64,000 nt of DNA from Ixodes scapularis (lineage: Eukaryota > Arthropoda > Arachnida > Ixodida > Ixodidae). This document shows, one piece after another, positions 1-12,109 of this stretch (positions are counted from its first letter, which is position 1; the number at the start of each line of letters is the position of its first letter). A program made the position numbers and the translations under genes. The stretch spans positions 8,210,196 to 8,274,195 of the forward strand of contig NW_024609839.1 of the NCBI RefSeq assembly GCF_016920785.2. Direction: 5' to 3'. The notes under the pieces are model-generated. The model made no database searches. It saw only the letters and a list, made by a program, of their open reading frames with translations, and was not told the DNA's origin.

Positions 1-56
1 ATTGTAAGAGCAAATATCACTCATATTTCGTACGTACTAGGCGCATTGGAACATTT

Positions 57-465
57 TTAGAGTGCAGCTCTGAGGCGCCCCTTTCCGGCTTGAGTGGCGT
101 CGCCGTCGCCGTCGCCGTCGGCGTAACCGCGCGGTGCATTATGGGTAAATTTCCCCGCTAAACCTAGCGAAAAAATTTTCCCGCTAAATCTAGCGGAAAA
201 ATTTGCGCGCTAAATCTAACGGCAAATTTTCCCCATTAAATTTAGGGGAAAAAATTTCTCCGCTAAATCTAGCAGAAAAATTTCCCCGCTAGATTTAGCG
301 TAAGAAATTCCCCGCTAAACCTCGCAGAAAAATTTCCCCGCTAAATCTAGGGGAAAAATTTCCCCACTAAATCTAGCGGAAAAATTTCTCTGGGGGTCAC
401 GTGACCCCCCGCCGAGGTCACGTGACACCCCCCCCCCCCCCTTTCAGCGCTGTTTTGCAAGGTAA
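57..465 (+). repeat. MITE-like repeat, copy 1 (CTAAATCTAGCGG family)
   Basis: The left end has an AGAGTGCAGCTCT motif followed by GCCGTC repeats and GTCGGCGTAACCGC. Next come about eight degenerate units of the palindromic word CTAAATCTAGCGG separated by AAAATTTCC, then TCACGTGAC words and a C15 run. The same ordered modules recur near 37.42-38.15 kb (reverse orientation) and 55.67-56.05 kb, so this is a dispersed family, not unique DNA. The right border is uncertain. No protein is encoded. Confidence 0.7.
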
Positions 466-639
466 TGCATATATATATGCACAAAACTGAAAACAGACAG
501 ACAGTTTTTCGGACCGCTTCCTGTATCAGCCACTTCGATAACGTTGACGGCAACGCTAATTCAGGCGCTGTTGGGACGTAATTCTTTCAATCATGCATCA
601 TCGGCCAAATATACAACTGACAAATAAATTACTCTTAGA

Positions 640-1321
640 TCAGTTTTGTTTTCAGTTTCAGATAATATTGCCATCTGAAACATATTATCAAACCGAAGAC
701 GATGTTCTTGTTTTGCCTGGTTACAATGTTTTTTTTAAACCGAAGTGGGAAACGAGGGGGAAGTTGTATTTATGTCAAACAAGATATCCAGGTCGAAATA
801 GTCGGTCTATTTAACGAAACTACAGACGACTATAAAATTGTAAGTACCAGGCATGGACGTCGGCTATTTTCTGTCATGTATAGACTGCCAGCCGGTACCT
901 TTCAAAATTGCTTGTCTTTTATTGAGAGATATCTAGATTTTGCCTCTAGAAATATGTACTCGCTTGTTTTAGGCGGTAATTTAAATGTAAACACCTTAGA
1001 AAACTCTTCTATTTCGTCACGACTGAGAAGTACCTTAGCTAGTAGTGTTTTTTTTTTAACGTCATCAATTCTCCCACCACAATCACCTATTCAACATTAA
1101 GTGATATTGATTGTTTCATTACTAATGTGGGTACTATTGTCAACAGTGCTGGCACAATAAGCACCGACATAAGCGATCATTTGTCAATATTTCTTTGTTT
1201 TAAAACACAAGGGTTATCAAGGAGCGTTAAAAAAGTGCTTACTTATCAACCTATGACAGACTACGAACTGAAATCTTTTCGTAACACAGTTATTGACACA
1301 GACTGGAGTTTTATTTTTTAA
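640..1321 (+). pseudogene. LINE endonuclease (APE/EEP type), decayed
   Basis: Frames around 640-1321 read as an exonuclease-endonuclease-phosphatase domain, the DNA-nicking domain of a LINE. The segments RGGSCIYVK, FSVMYRLPAGTFQN, LVLGGNLNVNTLE and DISDHLSIFL correspond to the conserved RGGGV, YRPP, GDFN and SDH blocks. The catalytic Asp of the GD(F/L)N block is Asn here (GGNLN), and at least two frameshifts separate the pieces near 715-780 and 1100. The first part of the domain is missing or unrecognisable. It is a dead gene that continues into the RT region. Confidence 0.8.
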
Positions 1322-1329
1322 AGCAGCGC

Positions 1330-3322
1330 GTGGACGAAGCGTATGATGAGGTTCTTAATATATTTAAACCTATTTATGTCACTTCTTTTCCGTATAAAGC
1401 GGTTGTCGTTAGAAAGCGAATACGTAAACCATGGGTTACCTCAGCAATCTTACAAATGATACGAACAAAAAATCGCTTACATCAGGCGTACCTTCCTTCA
1501 AAGGATGACGGGGATCTTACAGTTTTCAAAAAAATATCGCAATCAGCTTACATCTGCTCTAAAAAAATCAAAAACAGAATATCATAGACATCTATTTCAT
1601 GACTCGCACAAAAAGCGCCCTGTCGTTGTATGGCAATCGATAAACAAAGTTCTTCAACACAGCAAACATACGAAACAAAAAGATTCACTTCCAATTGCGG
1701 CTGAAACCGTATCAGGGGTACAGCTTTCGGAGCATTTTAACCGCCACTTTACGAACATACATTCCAAAGCACACAATGAGAGTGCGTCCTCGTTCATCGT
1801 AAATCGGGTAAATGAAACTACTTTTCTGGCACCTAGGGACGAATCAGAAGTGTTCCGTGTCTTTATCGGACTGAGTAATAGCAAAAGTCATAACATTGAT
1901 AACGGACAAATAAAGCCTGTTAAATTTGTGATAGATGTCATTTCCCCATTATTAGTTTATATCTTTAGCTTGGCCTTGTCAACTGGAAAATTTCGAAATA
2001 ACATGAACCTCGCAAAAGTTTCTGTATTACACAAGGGAGGGGACAAAAATATGGTTAGCCGATCTTTTCTAAAGGGCTAGACAAATTTATTTTGTGGCGT
2101 TTAGACGACTTCTTTGTCAAACATTCAGTGTTAACGGACTCTCAATTCGTATTTTGGGAGGGAAAGTACACAGAATGTGCATTATTATCTCAAAAGGAAC
2201 TTATGTTGTGTAATATAGAACAGAATGAAACAATTGAAGCCGGGCCTTTTTATTGATTTTAGTAAAGCATTCGACTGTCTTAATCATACAACGCTCCTTG
2301 ATAAGCTCTCGTCTTACGGTGTACAGGGCACCTCTCTCTCCCTTGTTCATTCACACCTATAAGCGTCAGCAATGTGTCTCAGTGAATAATTATGTATCCT
2401 CTTTGCAACTACTAAAATCTTGTGTGCCGCAAGGCAGTATACTTGGCCCGCTATTGCTCAATGTTTATATTAATGACATAGTGAATATTTGCCGTAAATC
2501 ACGTTTTATTATGTATGCCGACGACACTCGTATTTCGCTGTCTGCAACGAATATTGATGAACCTTTTACAAACGGAAACAATGTGCTGGAGAAGTTTTCT
2601 TTATGGTCGGAGAAAGACGGTCTGGAGGTAGATGCTGCCAAATCAAAGGCTGTTGTTTTCAGACCTGTAAATAAACTCTTCAATACTAGTTATGCTCTAA
2701 CCATTGGTAGCAGTCAGATTGAAATAGTAAGCTATCATAGAACGCTAGGTGTAATTTTTTCAAAATTTATGCAGTGGGATCATCACATAAAATATTTAGC
2801 GCAAAAACTGGCATAAGTGGTTGGTATCATCGGTCACTGCCGGTCTCTATTGCCTACGAATGTTAACACTCAAGTTTACCATGCTTTTTTAGTTCGCAAA
2901 TTAATTATTACCACATGGTATGGGGCACCACCACTAAAACATATATCAGTAGACTAATGATTCTACAAAAAAGATGCTACGTTTTATTGCGAATGTTTCC
3001 TATGATACTCATACAGAGTCATTATTTTCAAACCATAATGTTATGAAAGTCTGTTATGTTATGACTATCGTTTGTTGTCTTCGTATTTAATCTCAACTGC
3101 AGAGTTCATTGCTTTTTTATCCGTTCTATCAAATCTAACCAAACGCGAATTCGTCATCAATATCCGTCGCAAAGAGTTCTGGAATGTTCCTCATTTTTGC
3201 ACCAATTATGAATTACAATCCCTTGTTCATAACCTGCCTAAACTGCTGAACAGATCCATTACAGATGGTGTTGATATTCATTGTTTAACAAAAAATCACT
3301 GTATGGGTACCTTGTTTAGATA
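1330..3322 (+). pseudogene. LINE reverse transcriptase, decayed
   Basis: Several frames together give a LINE ORF2 linker and RT. They include FIDFSKAFDCLNH (motif A) at about 2243-2287, CVPQGSILGPLL (motif B) at about 2430, and a catalytic YADD box at 2514-2525, then a thumb/C-terminal region to about 3322. Frameshifts near 1587, 2080-2250 and 2340, and stops after 2816, destroy the protein. The catalytic box itself is intact. The fingers segment at 1505-2080 (LAKVSVLHKGGDKN) fits the same family. Function would have been first-strand cDNA synthesis at a nicked target. Confidence 0.85.
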
Positions 3323-3334
3323 GATATTTTTGTG

Positions 3335-3490
3335 TCCTTTTGCTTTCATTTGTAAACGATGTCCTGTAGCTACAAGGGCACGGGACCCTGTCAAGTCTCC
3401 TCATGGAGGCTTTTTGTCCGGTGTCCTCGGCACAATGTGGCGGAAATAAATTGAATTTAATTCAATTCAATTCAATATATATATAAAAAA
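3335..3490 (+). repeat. LINE 3' UTR and microsatellite tail
   Basis: After the last decayed coding frame there is a short segment containing AATAAA (about 3446-3451) that runs into repeated AATTC/AATTG units and an (AT)n tract. This is the typical end of a non-LTR element and marks the 3' border of the 640-3487 copy. Confidence 0.7.
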
Positions 3491-5555
3491 AGCCACATGT
3501 GAAATTAAGCTAAGCGGAAAAAGGAAAACCAAGGACGTCCCGAATAAGCGAGGCCCAAGAAAAGTAATGCCCTTATCCTCATCTTTCCGGCACAAAATAA
3601 CGCGAGCAAAGGGCTCCTCCCCATTCCGTACAGAGAACAAACAAAACAGGCATGGAGGGCAGGCCCATTATAAGCCTGAATTGGGGAAGGGCGATGCACT
3701 TCCCTAAAAATTCGAATGAAGGACAAAGTGCGAAGGAGACAAAAGCGTTGAAAAAAAAAAAAGTCGGATGAGAGTAGAACAAAAAAAATTGCGCTCATTG
3801 TAACGAAGGCTCTGAGCTTGCGCCGTTCTTGAATAGTATGCTGCGATTATGAGCGACGGTTCAAAATGAACTTAAGGTGGAGACTAGCGAAAATAAATCC
3901 TAGTAGACGTTCTATGTTTGACAAATTAATTTCGTGGGATACGTAGTATCCCTTTTCTTTAAATCGGCTTTGTACTGCCACCTTCATGGTAAGTAGTGTT
4001 GCCGATCAATTCCATAAATCAGCGCTAGGAGTAGAACTCACCGCTTTCTTCAAATTTAGGACCCGCACTGGAATGATCGTTAGGTCTCGCTTAATGTTTC
4101 GTCGTATCAAGAAACATCGCCTTACTTTAACATTATGATAAATGCATGATAGGTGCCCACTAATAAGCATTTCCTACCCTACCACGCAAACCCCCGTTCG
4201 TACAGCATGGAGCAGAGCAGAGAGGGATGTGTGAGCTCGCGCTCACCCCACACCACGCAGCGCGATTGTTCGCGCCTGCCCTCATGTGAAACCAATTGAC
4301 GAGCCTCCGCTCCGTTGCTGACTCTCTCAGTCCTTGCTAAGGTGCGGCCGACGGTCAAGCAAAATCCGTGAAACATTTCCATATAAAACTGTAGCTTTAA
4401 AGCCAAGGGTAGGTTATGAAAAAAGGCAGTTAAGCTCCGCTTTTCACCCTTCCTATTCATTACAAGCTCGCCTTTAAGAAAACAAACCTGTTTCCTTGTT
4501 GCCTATTTTTTTTTTGCTTTTTTTTGGTCTATGTGTAGCCCGAGTAAATTTTCGAAGCCGTGTATCTAAAATGATATACACTTAAGAGGATTACGTCATA
4601 TTTCTACATCCGCACTCTGATATGGCCAACAAGATGGCCGGGTGAATTAAGAAAAAAAAAAAAGAAAGCTAACGACGAAAAAAACTTATTTTACAAATTA
4701 TAATTTTTTCTTCACTCGTTAATTTTTGATCTTGGACACATCTTCGCGTAGATTTTGCGTGCTGTTATTCAGAGGAAGGTTGCGTGTATTTTAACGTAGT
4801 TTTGTGTGAAGCCCAGAACCTTGCGCTTGCCAGCTTGAAAGGAACGTATTGTTTAAATTGCATATAAACTAATCCAATACATTGACAGCATGCCCTTTTT
4901 AGCGCGCAATTTCTTGTTTATAGTATATTTACCAAACCATACACTTCAATGAGGAGTGTAAACTTGAAGCTTTGAAACTACCGCAGTTTTTTATTGAACG
5001 GAAAAAAATGCGCTGTCGGATGATTGAAGTATATTCAAACCTCGAAGTACGCTTGACCTTGAAAACAAGACCATCAAGGCGTCAATAACTTCTCAAATCC
5101 TCGCTAATATTGTTTTTTAATGTGAACTTCTAACAGATTACCGTTTAATTCACTAATTGCTTATTTTACGAGCATGTCAACAACCCAGGGGCCTATATTA
5201 ATTCTGTATATTTACTTCTGCTTTGTCTGAAACCAAACTCGCCAGTTCCTTGCCATCATTTGAAGTAATACTACATAAGCGAATTGAATATCGCCCCTTC
5301 AAAATATTGAGCATGTAAACGTAGAAACGAATAATATACAAATAGTACCCGTTGTTGCACGTGAATGTAATTAAACGAAAAATACTTATCAGAAGAAAAT
5401 GTAGACAACCTGGCAATTCAGAATATTCGCTGAAAGTTTATTCGGAAGGATGTGAACTCAGTTGGAGCAGAAATACCAACCCGTCAAAGCATATCGAAGA
5501 AGCAGAAATGCACAGACTTTCAATTAATCTATTTTTTTTTTACTTGAGTAGAAAA
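3491..5555. other. No recognisable gene; AT-rich DNA with poly-A/T runs
   Basis: Both strands carry only short open frames with no recognisable motif. A10-T10 runs occur near 3751, 4508 and 4651. I see no tRNA fold and no terminal repeats. The far right end may hold the decayed upstream part of the RT fragment that starts clearly near 5560. Confidence 0.5.
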
Positions 5556-5559
5556 ACTA

Positions 5560-6800
5560 AGTACTTCCCACAATCTGCTCAAACCGGTATTCCACAGTGT
5601 TCTGTCTTCGGACCTATTTTATTCTCTCTTTATGTAAATGATTGCTCGTCTATCTTGAAGTACTCAGACTCACTAATGTTAGCAAATGACACGGTTTTAA
5701 TTTATATTGGCGATAGTTTCCATGAATTACACTGTAAAGTAACTGAAGAATTGATTAGGGTGTTATATTGGTTCAAAAGTAATAACCTCACCCTTAAACT
5801 ACTAAAACAACTATACAGTGTTTCATTCTAGGAAAAAGAAAATAAACTATGATGAAATGGCTATATAACTTTACAATACAAAATTAAAACACGTTTTTTG
5901 CTAGAAATATTTGGGTGTTCTTGTGGATTCAGACATTCCCTGGAAAAGTCAAATTAATTATATTTGTTCGAAGGCTGCTTATGGGTGTTAAACTTTACTG
6001 AAGGCGTGCGAATGCTTTGAATTAAGTATTCTACGCATTCTTTACTTTGGATTTGTTCAGAGTTAGCTAACATATTGCTTAGTGTTATGGGGAAATGCAT
6101 ATCTTACGTACCTAGATTCAATTAGTTGTCTACAGAAATGTGCGCTAAGAACAATCACATTTTCTTGTGGAACTCATGCAAGCCGACCCTTAATTCAATC
6201 ATTACAGGTGCTACCAATAAGCTTAGAGTATAAATTAAAATTGCTCAAATAATACGTAACATTATACAAACTATTAACCACTGCCTTTATCTGTGTTTAA
6301 AAGTCAATCAAGAAATACGAGGGCTGCTGTTCATAATCAATTTAATTTACCGAAATGAAAAATGTGTATGGCCGAAGACTTGTTGAATTAAACGGTGCGT
6401 TAATTTGAAATGCTATACCCACGGATATTAGGCAGAAGTCTAACTTTTTGGCTTTATTAAAAAAGTTGCTTTATAACATCCGAGGTTAATGACCTAAAAA
6501 TGCCAACTCGTACGCAAGGTATTTGTATTTGATGTAACGTTTGCTTCGTGCCACACGGTGATACGTAGTTCGTGATTGGACTCGATACTAGCTATGGTGG
6601 GAAAGGGTCCAAACAATTGTTGCGTAAATTAATACAATTTTCAAGATAACAACATTTTGAAATCTGAAATGCGGCCTTGTGCACTTAATCTTGTCGAGAC
6701 AGGATTGCAAAATAAAAACAATCAACGCTAACCTTCATGAATGTTAGAGCCTTGACTTCGGCTGTAAAATATGAACCTTATCCTGTATGAACAAATAAAT
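5560..6800 (+). pseudogene. Second LINE reverse transcriptase fragment
   Basis: At 5576-5800 the frame reads TGIPQCSVFGPILFSLYVND followed by a decayed YADD box (LANDT in place of FADDT), so motif B has Gly-to-Cys and the catalytic Asp pair has Ala-Asn. Downstream broken frames match the RT thumb and C-terminal part of LINE ORF2 (LVDSDIPWKSQINYI, LWGNAYL, LQKCALRTITFS) to about 6240. AAATAAATAAAAA at about 6789-6801 is a possible 3' tail. It is probably a different copy or family from the element at 640-3487. 5'-truncated and inactive. Confidence 0.75.
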
Positions 6801-6804
6801 AAAA

Positions 6805-7030
6805 AGTCATCCAGTCAGGAACTAACAAGCTTGTCCTGTACGTTAAATAAATGAGATCGAAATGCGACTGTCTTTTTCATTTTCAAGAAGAAATATTGAT
6901 GCAAAAAATATATTCAAATCTGCCGTCACCGCTTTTGCATACAGCTACATCAAACAGAAAATTACAAAATATTCAGAACTTGCAAATTTATCTTCTGTGT
7001 AATAAGTTCACCAGTCACTCTCCAGAAACC
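6805..7030. other. No recognisable gene between two LINE copies
   Basis: AT-rich spacer. The open frame at 6851-7105 has no recognisable motif and ends in translated microsatellite, so it is treated as chance. Confidence 0.5.
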
Positions 7031-7035
7031 GCCTT

Positions 7036-7064
7036 GTTTATTTATTTATTTATTTATTTATTTA
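7036..7064 (-). repeat. (TTTA)n microsatellite = 3' tail of the minus-strand LINE
   Basis: Six to seven TTTA units directly abut CCCTCAGGGCCAGAGG. Read on the minus strand this is a transcript end ...CCCTGAGGG followed by (TAAA)n, the typical 3' tail of a target-primed non-LTR insertion. It fixes the 3' border of the element that extends up to about 14.09 kb. Confidence 0.85.
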
Positions 7065-7163
7065 CCCTCAGGGCCAGAGGCGTTACAGACGGGAGTGGAT
7101 ATTAAGAAGTACACCACAACATACAGCGTACAACCAAAAATATAATACAGTAGTTATGGCTCT

Positions 7164-8135
7164 TTACAAAAAACGATTGGAAACGACAGTTGTAAAACAC
7201 TCGATATCGGGGATTTCAGCAAAGGCTCCGGGAAGGTGATTCCACATTGTTGAGGCACTAGGAATAAAAGACTCGTAAAAATGTTTAGTACGACAAGAAG
7301 GAATGGCAACTTTATGACGGTGATCGATGCGTGCTGAAACGTAATGAGGTGTTGTTAGTAGTCTTTCTTTTATAATCGGATAATTACGATATATCTTATG
7401 AAACAAGCACAGACGGAACATTTTTCCACGTTGTGAAAAAAGAGGTAACGATAGGCTAGACTTCATTGCGGTCACACTGGATGTACGATGATAATTTGAA
7501 AGGATGAAACAAAATGCGCGGTTCTGAATCGCTTCTAATTTGAAGATAAGTAATTCTTGAACAGGATCCCAAACCGAAGCTGCATATTCCAATTTAGTAC
7601 GAAGTAATGTTTTATATAAAATTAATTTTAATGAGCTGAGAGCAAGACAAAAATTTCTTTGGAGATACCCAAGCATGCGGTTGGCGTTATTTACATTATA
7701 TTCAACGTTACACGAGCAGGACATATTAGCAGATATATGCACGCCCAGATATTTATACGATGATACGGTTTCAGAAGAGAGATAATTTAGATGATAAGAA
7801 GCACACGGAGTATCAAGACGGGAAACACGCATAGATTTGCACTTATTAATGTTTAGTTTCATGTTCCACAAATCACACCACTCAGAAGCACTGTTAATAT
7901 CTGACTGAAGAAGTGAGACGTCAGAATCACTTTTAATTTCGCGATAAATGGCGCAGTCATCGGCAAAGAGACAGACGGATGAACATATATTAGTGGGCAG
8001 GTGGTTAATATAAATGAGAAAATATAAGGGCCCCAGAACCGAGCCTTGGGGTACACCTGAGCCAACTGGAGATAAATCAGAATTGATATCGTTAGCCGTC
8101 AGAAATTGGGACCGGTTAGTGAGGAAGGAGTGCAA
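7164..8135 (-). pseudogene. LINE ORF2 RT palm/thumb and C-terminal region (323 codons open)
   Basis: An uninterrupted 323-codon frame holds VPQGSVLGPLYFLIYINHLP (motif B), CLFADDCAIY with the catalytic FADD at 7956-7967, the KCKSMRVS and YKYLGVHIS thumb blocks, and the common C-terminal segments RTKLEYAASVWDP and IQNRAFCFI. It ends at a stop just before the 3' UTR. The product would be the reverse transcriptase of the element. The upstream palm half lies in another frame (8201-8494), so the enzyme cannot be made whole. Long open frame and intact catalytic box suggest a fairly recent copy. Confidence 0.9.
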
Positions 8136-8136
8136 C

Positions 8137-8494
8137 CATGCAAGAAGTTGGTGTCTAAGTTTAGTTTAGTCAGCTTGAGAAAGAGAAGTTCGTGAGATAC
8201 TTAATCGAATGCTTTTGAAAAATCTAGGAATATGCAGTCCGCCAGAGATCCACGATCAAGAATGGAATGTAGATCATGTGTGAAACACAAAAGCTGAGTT
8301 TCACATGAAAATGACTTACGAAACCCATGCTGGGATGAATTGAAAAAAGAATTGGACTCTAAGTAGTTTGCAAAATTGGAGTAAATGGTATGTTCCATGA
8401 TTTTACAGGGAATGCTGGTAAATGACACGGGTCGAAAGTTATTTGTACAATGCTTTTCACTTGATTTGTGCAAAGGGATCACCTTCCCGATCAT
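8137..8494 (-). pseudogene. LINE ORF2 RT fingers/palm N-terminal half
   Basis: The frame 8494-8201 gives GKVIPLHKSSEKHCTNNFRP, the SQHGFRKSFSCETQL block and FLDFSKAFD (motif A with the catalytic Asp). The next codons (KVSHELLFLKLTK) continue in a shifted frame to about 8137. The frame change near 8195-8201 disrupts the RT between motifs A and B. The segment joins 8551-9450 upstream after an in-frame stop region at 8495-8550. Confidence 0.85.
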
Positions 8495-8550
8495 CTAATC
8501 CTCTGGTATACAAACTGTATCAGGAGAGTGCTGAAACAGTTTACTCAGGA

Positions 8551-9450
8551 TTATAGAGCTACACGTCTTAGTATTGAGCAAAATTTAGAGTTGATATTAT
8601 CGACACCAGAGGATGACGACATCTTCAGTTTTTCTATTATTCTCGCAATACCCACTGTGTCATTAAGAATTGGGTCCATTAGAAAAAACTCGCAAGTGTG
8701 ACAGGCAGGGTAAGTAGCATTTACATTACTAGAAAACGCCGAATCAAACACTGCGTTGAGAATGCTATCATATTGACCGCTAGGAACTACTGTACCATCT
8801 GTACATCTAAGTGTTATAACATGCTTGTCAGTCTTGTGTACAACATTCCAGAATTGTTTAGGATTATGTATAAGCATGGAAGGTAAAGTTTGACAAAAAA
8901 ATGAGTATTTCGTTTTTTTTAGTGCTACTTTGTAATTAGTAGCTGCACATCGGTAGGTGCCCCAAAGAGACTGGGAATCGGACAACTTCGCGGAACAAAA
9001 GCGTTTTTTGTTTTGTTTGCTTGACAACCTTTTTATTGACTGGTTAAACCATGGTGATTTTCGGTTCGATCTGATGGTTCTCAATGGTATGAACTTATTA
9101 GTGAGTGAAGCCACTTTATTTTTAAATAAAATCCAGTTCATATTTATAGATCTCTCATCAAACCCTTGTAGGAACTCATCCAGAAAAAGACATAGCTCCC
9201 GACTAAGAGCTACAAACTCCGCCTTCTTATAATCTCTAATATATTTATAGTAGATAACTTGATTAGGAACAGGAATGTTCAGTGTGAAGTGAAGCAAAAA
9301 ATGATCGCTCAAACCTGTTAAGTAAGTTATGGGACTGACAAGGTCTGGGGAGGTGGTCAATACAAGATCCAAGACACTTGATGATGTGGGCGTAACTCGG
9401 GTTGACTGGGTTACAACTTGCGAGAGATTGAAATCAGCACACATGCTCAA
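8551..9450 (-). pseudogene. LINE ORF2 endonuclease C-terminus and linker
   Basis: A 299-codon open frame begins in the last part of the endonuclease (DFNLSQVVTQSTR, VLDLVLTTSPDLV, then the catalytic-site block GLSDHFLLHF at about 9297-9325). It continues through the basic linker (SNRKSPWFNQSIKRL, LKKTKYSFFCQTL) into the segment just before the RT (SSSGVDNINSKFC). No catalytic residue is obviously lost in this part. It is connected to the endonuclease N-terminus through frame breaks at 9450-9720. Confidence 0.85.
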
Positions 9451-9990
9451 GAAATTGCTGCACTCGGTAGAAAAGGGACAAAGATAAGGAGATTCGTTCG
9501 ATCATAAAATATTTGAATATTTAAAGTCGCCTAGTAACATTATTGAAGCATTTCGGAAACGTACCATAATTTTATTAATTGAATCATGTAAACGGTCAAC
9601 AAAAGTCGCACTAAACGATGGTGGACGATAGCAAACACCTAAGGTAAGCGTTTTGGAACGCATGCGAAGTTCAACCCAAACAAGTTGAAGGCTGCTTACG
9701 ACATCTACTGTAGACGAGATAAGCTAATCGGCGACGGCAATCAAAACACCACCGCCGCGTCTTTTTCCTCTGTCATGCCGAAAAACGTTGAATCGCCTGG
9801 TACACTCAAAAAGCTCGTTGCTCCCAACCTTTGCGGAAAGCCACGTGTCAGTAAATACCACTACGCCAGCATCGCATGAGTCAATGACAGAGCTCAGATC
9901 ATCACGTTTAGATGAGACGCTTCGAATGTTTGTGAAAAGAAGAGAAGGTTTATTTTTGTTATCAGACTCCAGTCCACTACCCCTCACGTG
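9451..9990 (-). pseudogene. LINE ORF2 endonuclease N-terminal part
   Basis: The frame 9987-9724 reads LLFTNIRSVSSKRDDLSSV, FTDTWLSAKV (with ETWL changed to DTWL) and RGKRRGGGVLIAVA, the first blocks of an APE-type endonuclease. At 9720-9451 broken frames give LGVCYRPPSFSATF, then SIMLLGDFK, with an early stop just after the GDF block. ORF2 starts near 9987. Together with the downstream blocks this shows that the element once coded a complete nickase plus RT. Confidence 0.8.
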
Positions 9991-10009
9991 TTGTTATCGC
10001 GAAGTGCTT

Positions 10010-10467
10010 GCCGGTGATGCGTCACCTTCAGTGCTCGAACTTCGATTCAGGCTGCGCTGGTTAGGGGTGCTAGCATGTTCAAACACACAGTCATCGACTG
10101 GAATGTAGCTGTAGGTTCTTATTCATGTAAAGTTTGTTGTATTTTAGTTTAAACACTGAGTTCTGCGTTTTCGCAAATTCAATCAGCTTACTGCGTGCCT
10201 GACGTGTCGGGACAGAATAATCCTCGCTGACGGTAATGCCACTAGGTTTTGATTTTCCGCTTCAAAATAAAATCTGTTGTTTGAATTTGAAGAATGAAAA
10301 TTTTACCATCACTGGTCTGCATTTGTTACCTGAAAAGACACCGAGAGTTCTGTGCACGTTCGATAGGTTTATCTGAAATCGAAAAATTCAGAGAGGTTGA
10401 CACGGCGTTCAGTAGCCTTTCCTCAGTCTGGGCCCAGGCTTCTGAATGAGCATCCGTCAAGCCGGAA
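10010..10467 (-). pseudogene. LINE ORF1 (nucleic-acid chaperone type), C-terminal part
   Basis: On the minus strand the sequence from 10467 reads SGLTDAHSEAWAQTEERLLN, VSTSLNFSI and IERAHRTLGVFS after one frame adjustment, continuing to about 10150. This matches the RNA-binding half of LINE ORF1 proteins that follow a coiled coil and an ERRNNLLFYGL-type block. The N-terminal half of the same block (SRRDNLLF) is found 3.47 kb away at 13936, which shows that one reading frame was split by an insertion. Homology is recognised from block order only. Confidence 0.7.
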
Positions 10468-11515
10468 AGGGTGATTCCACGTCAATTCATGCAATGATGG
10501 TCCGGGTCATATTTTCGATATTTTTGTTAAAAATATATATGAAAGCCATGTTTTTGGGAGGAACATTCAGCTAGATATGAACGCCGTAACAATTGTTTTC
10601 GCTGAGATATAAAATAGAGAAGCTTGAGGCGTGGAAATTGAGAATATTTCACAATGCTATTTTGCACAGTCGTCATTTCCTTATCAAACCTTTCACGGCA
10701 CCATACATTTTTTAATAGGTTTTACAAAGGTTATACAACAATATACATAAAAAATTGAAAATATCCATAAAATATTTCAATGCAAACAAAAATATCAATC
10801 ATGGCACAAAAACGCGTTTTAGAGACATATTCACAATTTTTTTGCAAATAAACAATCTTTCATAATACTTCACAAAACATATCCAAATGCGCGTATTTAA
10901 ATATTCTTTACGAATATATAAAGATAATATGCCCACCCTTAAACATATTTTTGTTATCAACGCGGAAATTCGGCTGATTTCTCAAAATGTGGCAAGATTG
11001 GGCGTCGATATTTAAAAAAACTCCATCTTTTATTTTCTTTAAACTCCCCTTGGCACTTCGTAGTGACTTGAACTAACCTGTGATGGCAAAAGATTGAGTA
11101 ACATATGACCTCCAAGCGGGAAAAGCTACGACAAACCTTCACTCGGAGCGAGCCGACGTCTTCGTCATAGCGGCTTTGCCGCACAGCACCAAACGTTTTG
11201 AGCGTTAGTTATGGCATGTATTTTATATTATTAAAATTCTTTTTTTCATAAGGGCTGAGTATTAGTGACGCGAAAATGGACTTTGAGCTGGAATACCATT
11301 AATTAGCTTACAATTCGCAGGAACAAAACGGCCCCGCTGTGCGAATTCGCTAACTATGCATAGATAAGCTTAAAACTCTCAGTTATGCGAGTGACCATGT
11401 ATACATCCGGCCTCTCGGCATATGATGACTTCCACAGGTGAGAAGCCTGGATTCCTCTCACAGGTTTTATGGTGGTCCACTCTGCTTGCTTTACCGCACG
11501 GAACTCTCGAACCCG
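10468..11515 (+). repeat. Left terminal inverted repeat arm
   Basis: Pairs with 12887-13935 in inverted orientation. Shared blocks include the AGGGTGATTCC terminus, the stretch around GCTATGACGAAGACGTC, and the part around ATATGCCGAGAGGCC. Small substitutions and 1-3 base indels separate the arms. Its inner end includes a coding-like stretch (REFRAVKQAEWTT on the minus strand) that is also kept in the other arm. Confidence 0.85.
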
Positions 11516-12109
11516 TTCCACAGACAGGAGGAACATGAAGACATTTGTTACTTTTTTACGTTGCACTTCCACAAAGTCTTTAGCGGTGGCAATCGTTGAG
11601 TTGAGCGAAGATCTCAACTTGGTGAGCGTTGGTTCTTCCACCTACTTTATCACAAGCGCTTTCTCCGTGTCCAGTGGCTGAAAAGATCCATCTTGCCGAA
11701 GAGCGCGGCTTCCGAGACAATTCGTGGAATTGGAAGCGATTCTTGAAATGCGGCGCCGCTCCGTCTGATACAAAAATTATTTAAAAAAAGACTGGGAAAT
11801 GAACATTAACATACTCTTTTATGGCCTATGTGGCTAGAAGAGCGTGAGCTGTGTCATGTGTCGTGTACCATCGGTGACAACGGCAAAGCTTTGCGTGCCT
11901 TGCGTGGACGTAACCACACTTGTGGAGAGACACACTTGAGTTTTGTTTCAATGAAAACTCTGCACTTCGGTTGGAGAGAGTACTGTCGATTTTTCCGCAA
12001 AATCGAAGTGGAACATCACTGCCTTGGGTGGTAAGGCGGTTCTTGTGTCATGTATCAGGCTTCGTTCAAGGTCAAGGATGTAAGAACGCCTCATATACTT
12101 TTCGCTCTC

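Larger units (their letters stand above)
640..3487 (+). mobile_element. Decayed non-LTR retrotransposon (CR1/Jockey/L2-like), 5'-truncated
   Basis: The order is an endonuclease region, a linker, reverse transcriptase, a C-terminal region, a short 3' UTR and a tail of AATTC/TTGAA units at about 3445-3487. This is the usual layout of an ORF2-type LINE transcript copied by target-primed reverse transcription. Frameshifts and stops occur throughout, so it is inactive. No ORF1 is visible upstream; the element seems to start inside the endonuclease. The exact clade cannot be fixed by eye: it lacks an RNase H domain and its tail is AT-rich microsatellite DNA, as in CR1, L2 and Jockey elements. Confidence 0.85.

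Noticed and set aside
181..420. Regularly spaced similar words suggesting a CRISPR-like array
   Set aside because: Units are degenerate, palindromic and continuous with a MITE that recurs elsewhere; spacers are not unique and the genome is eukaryotic.
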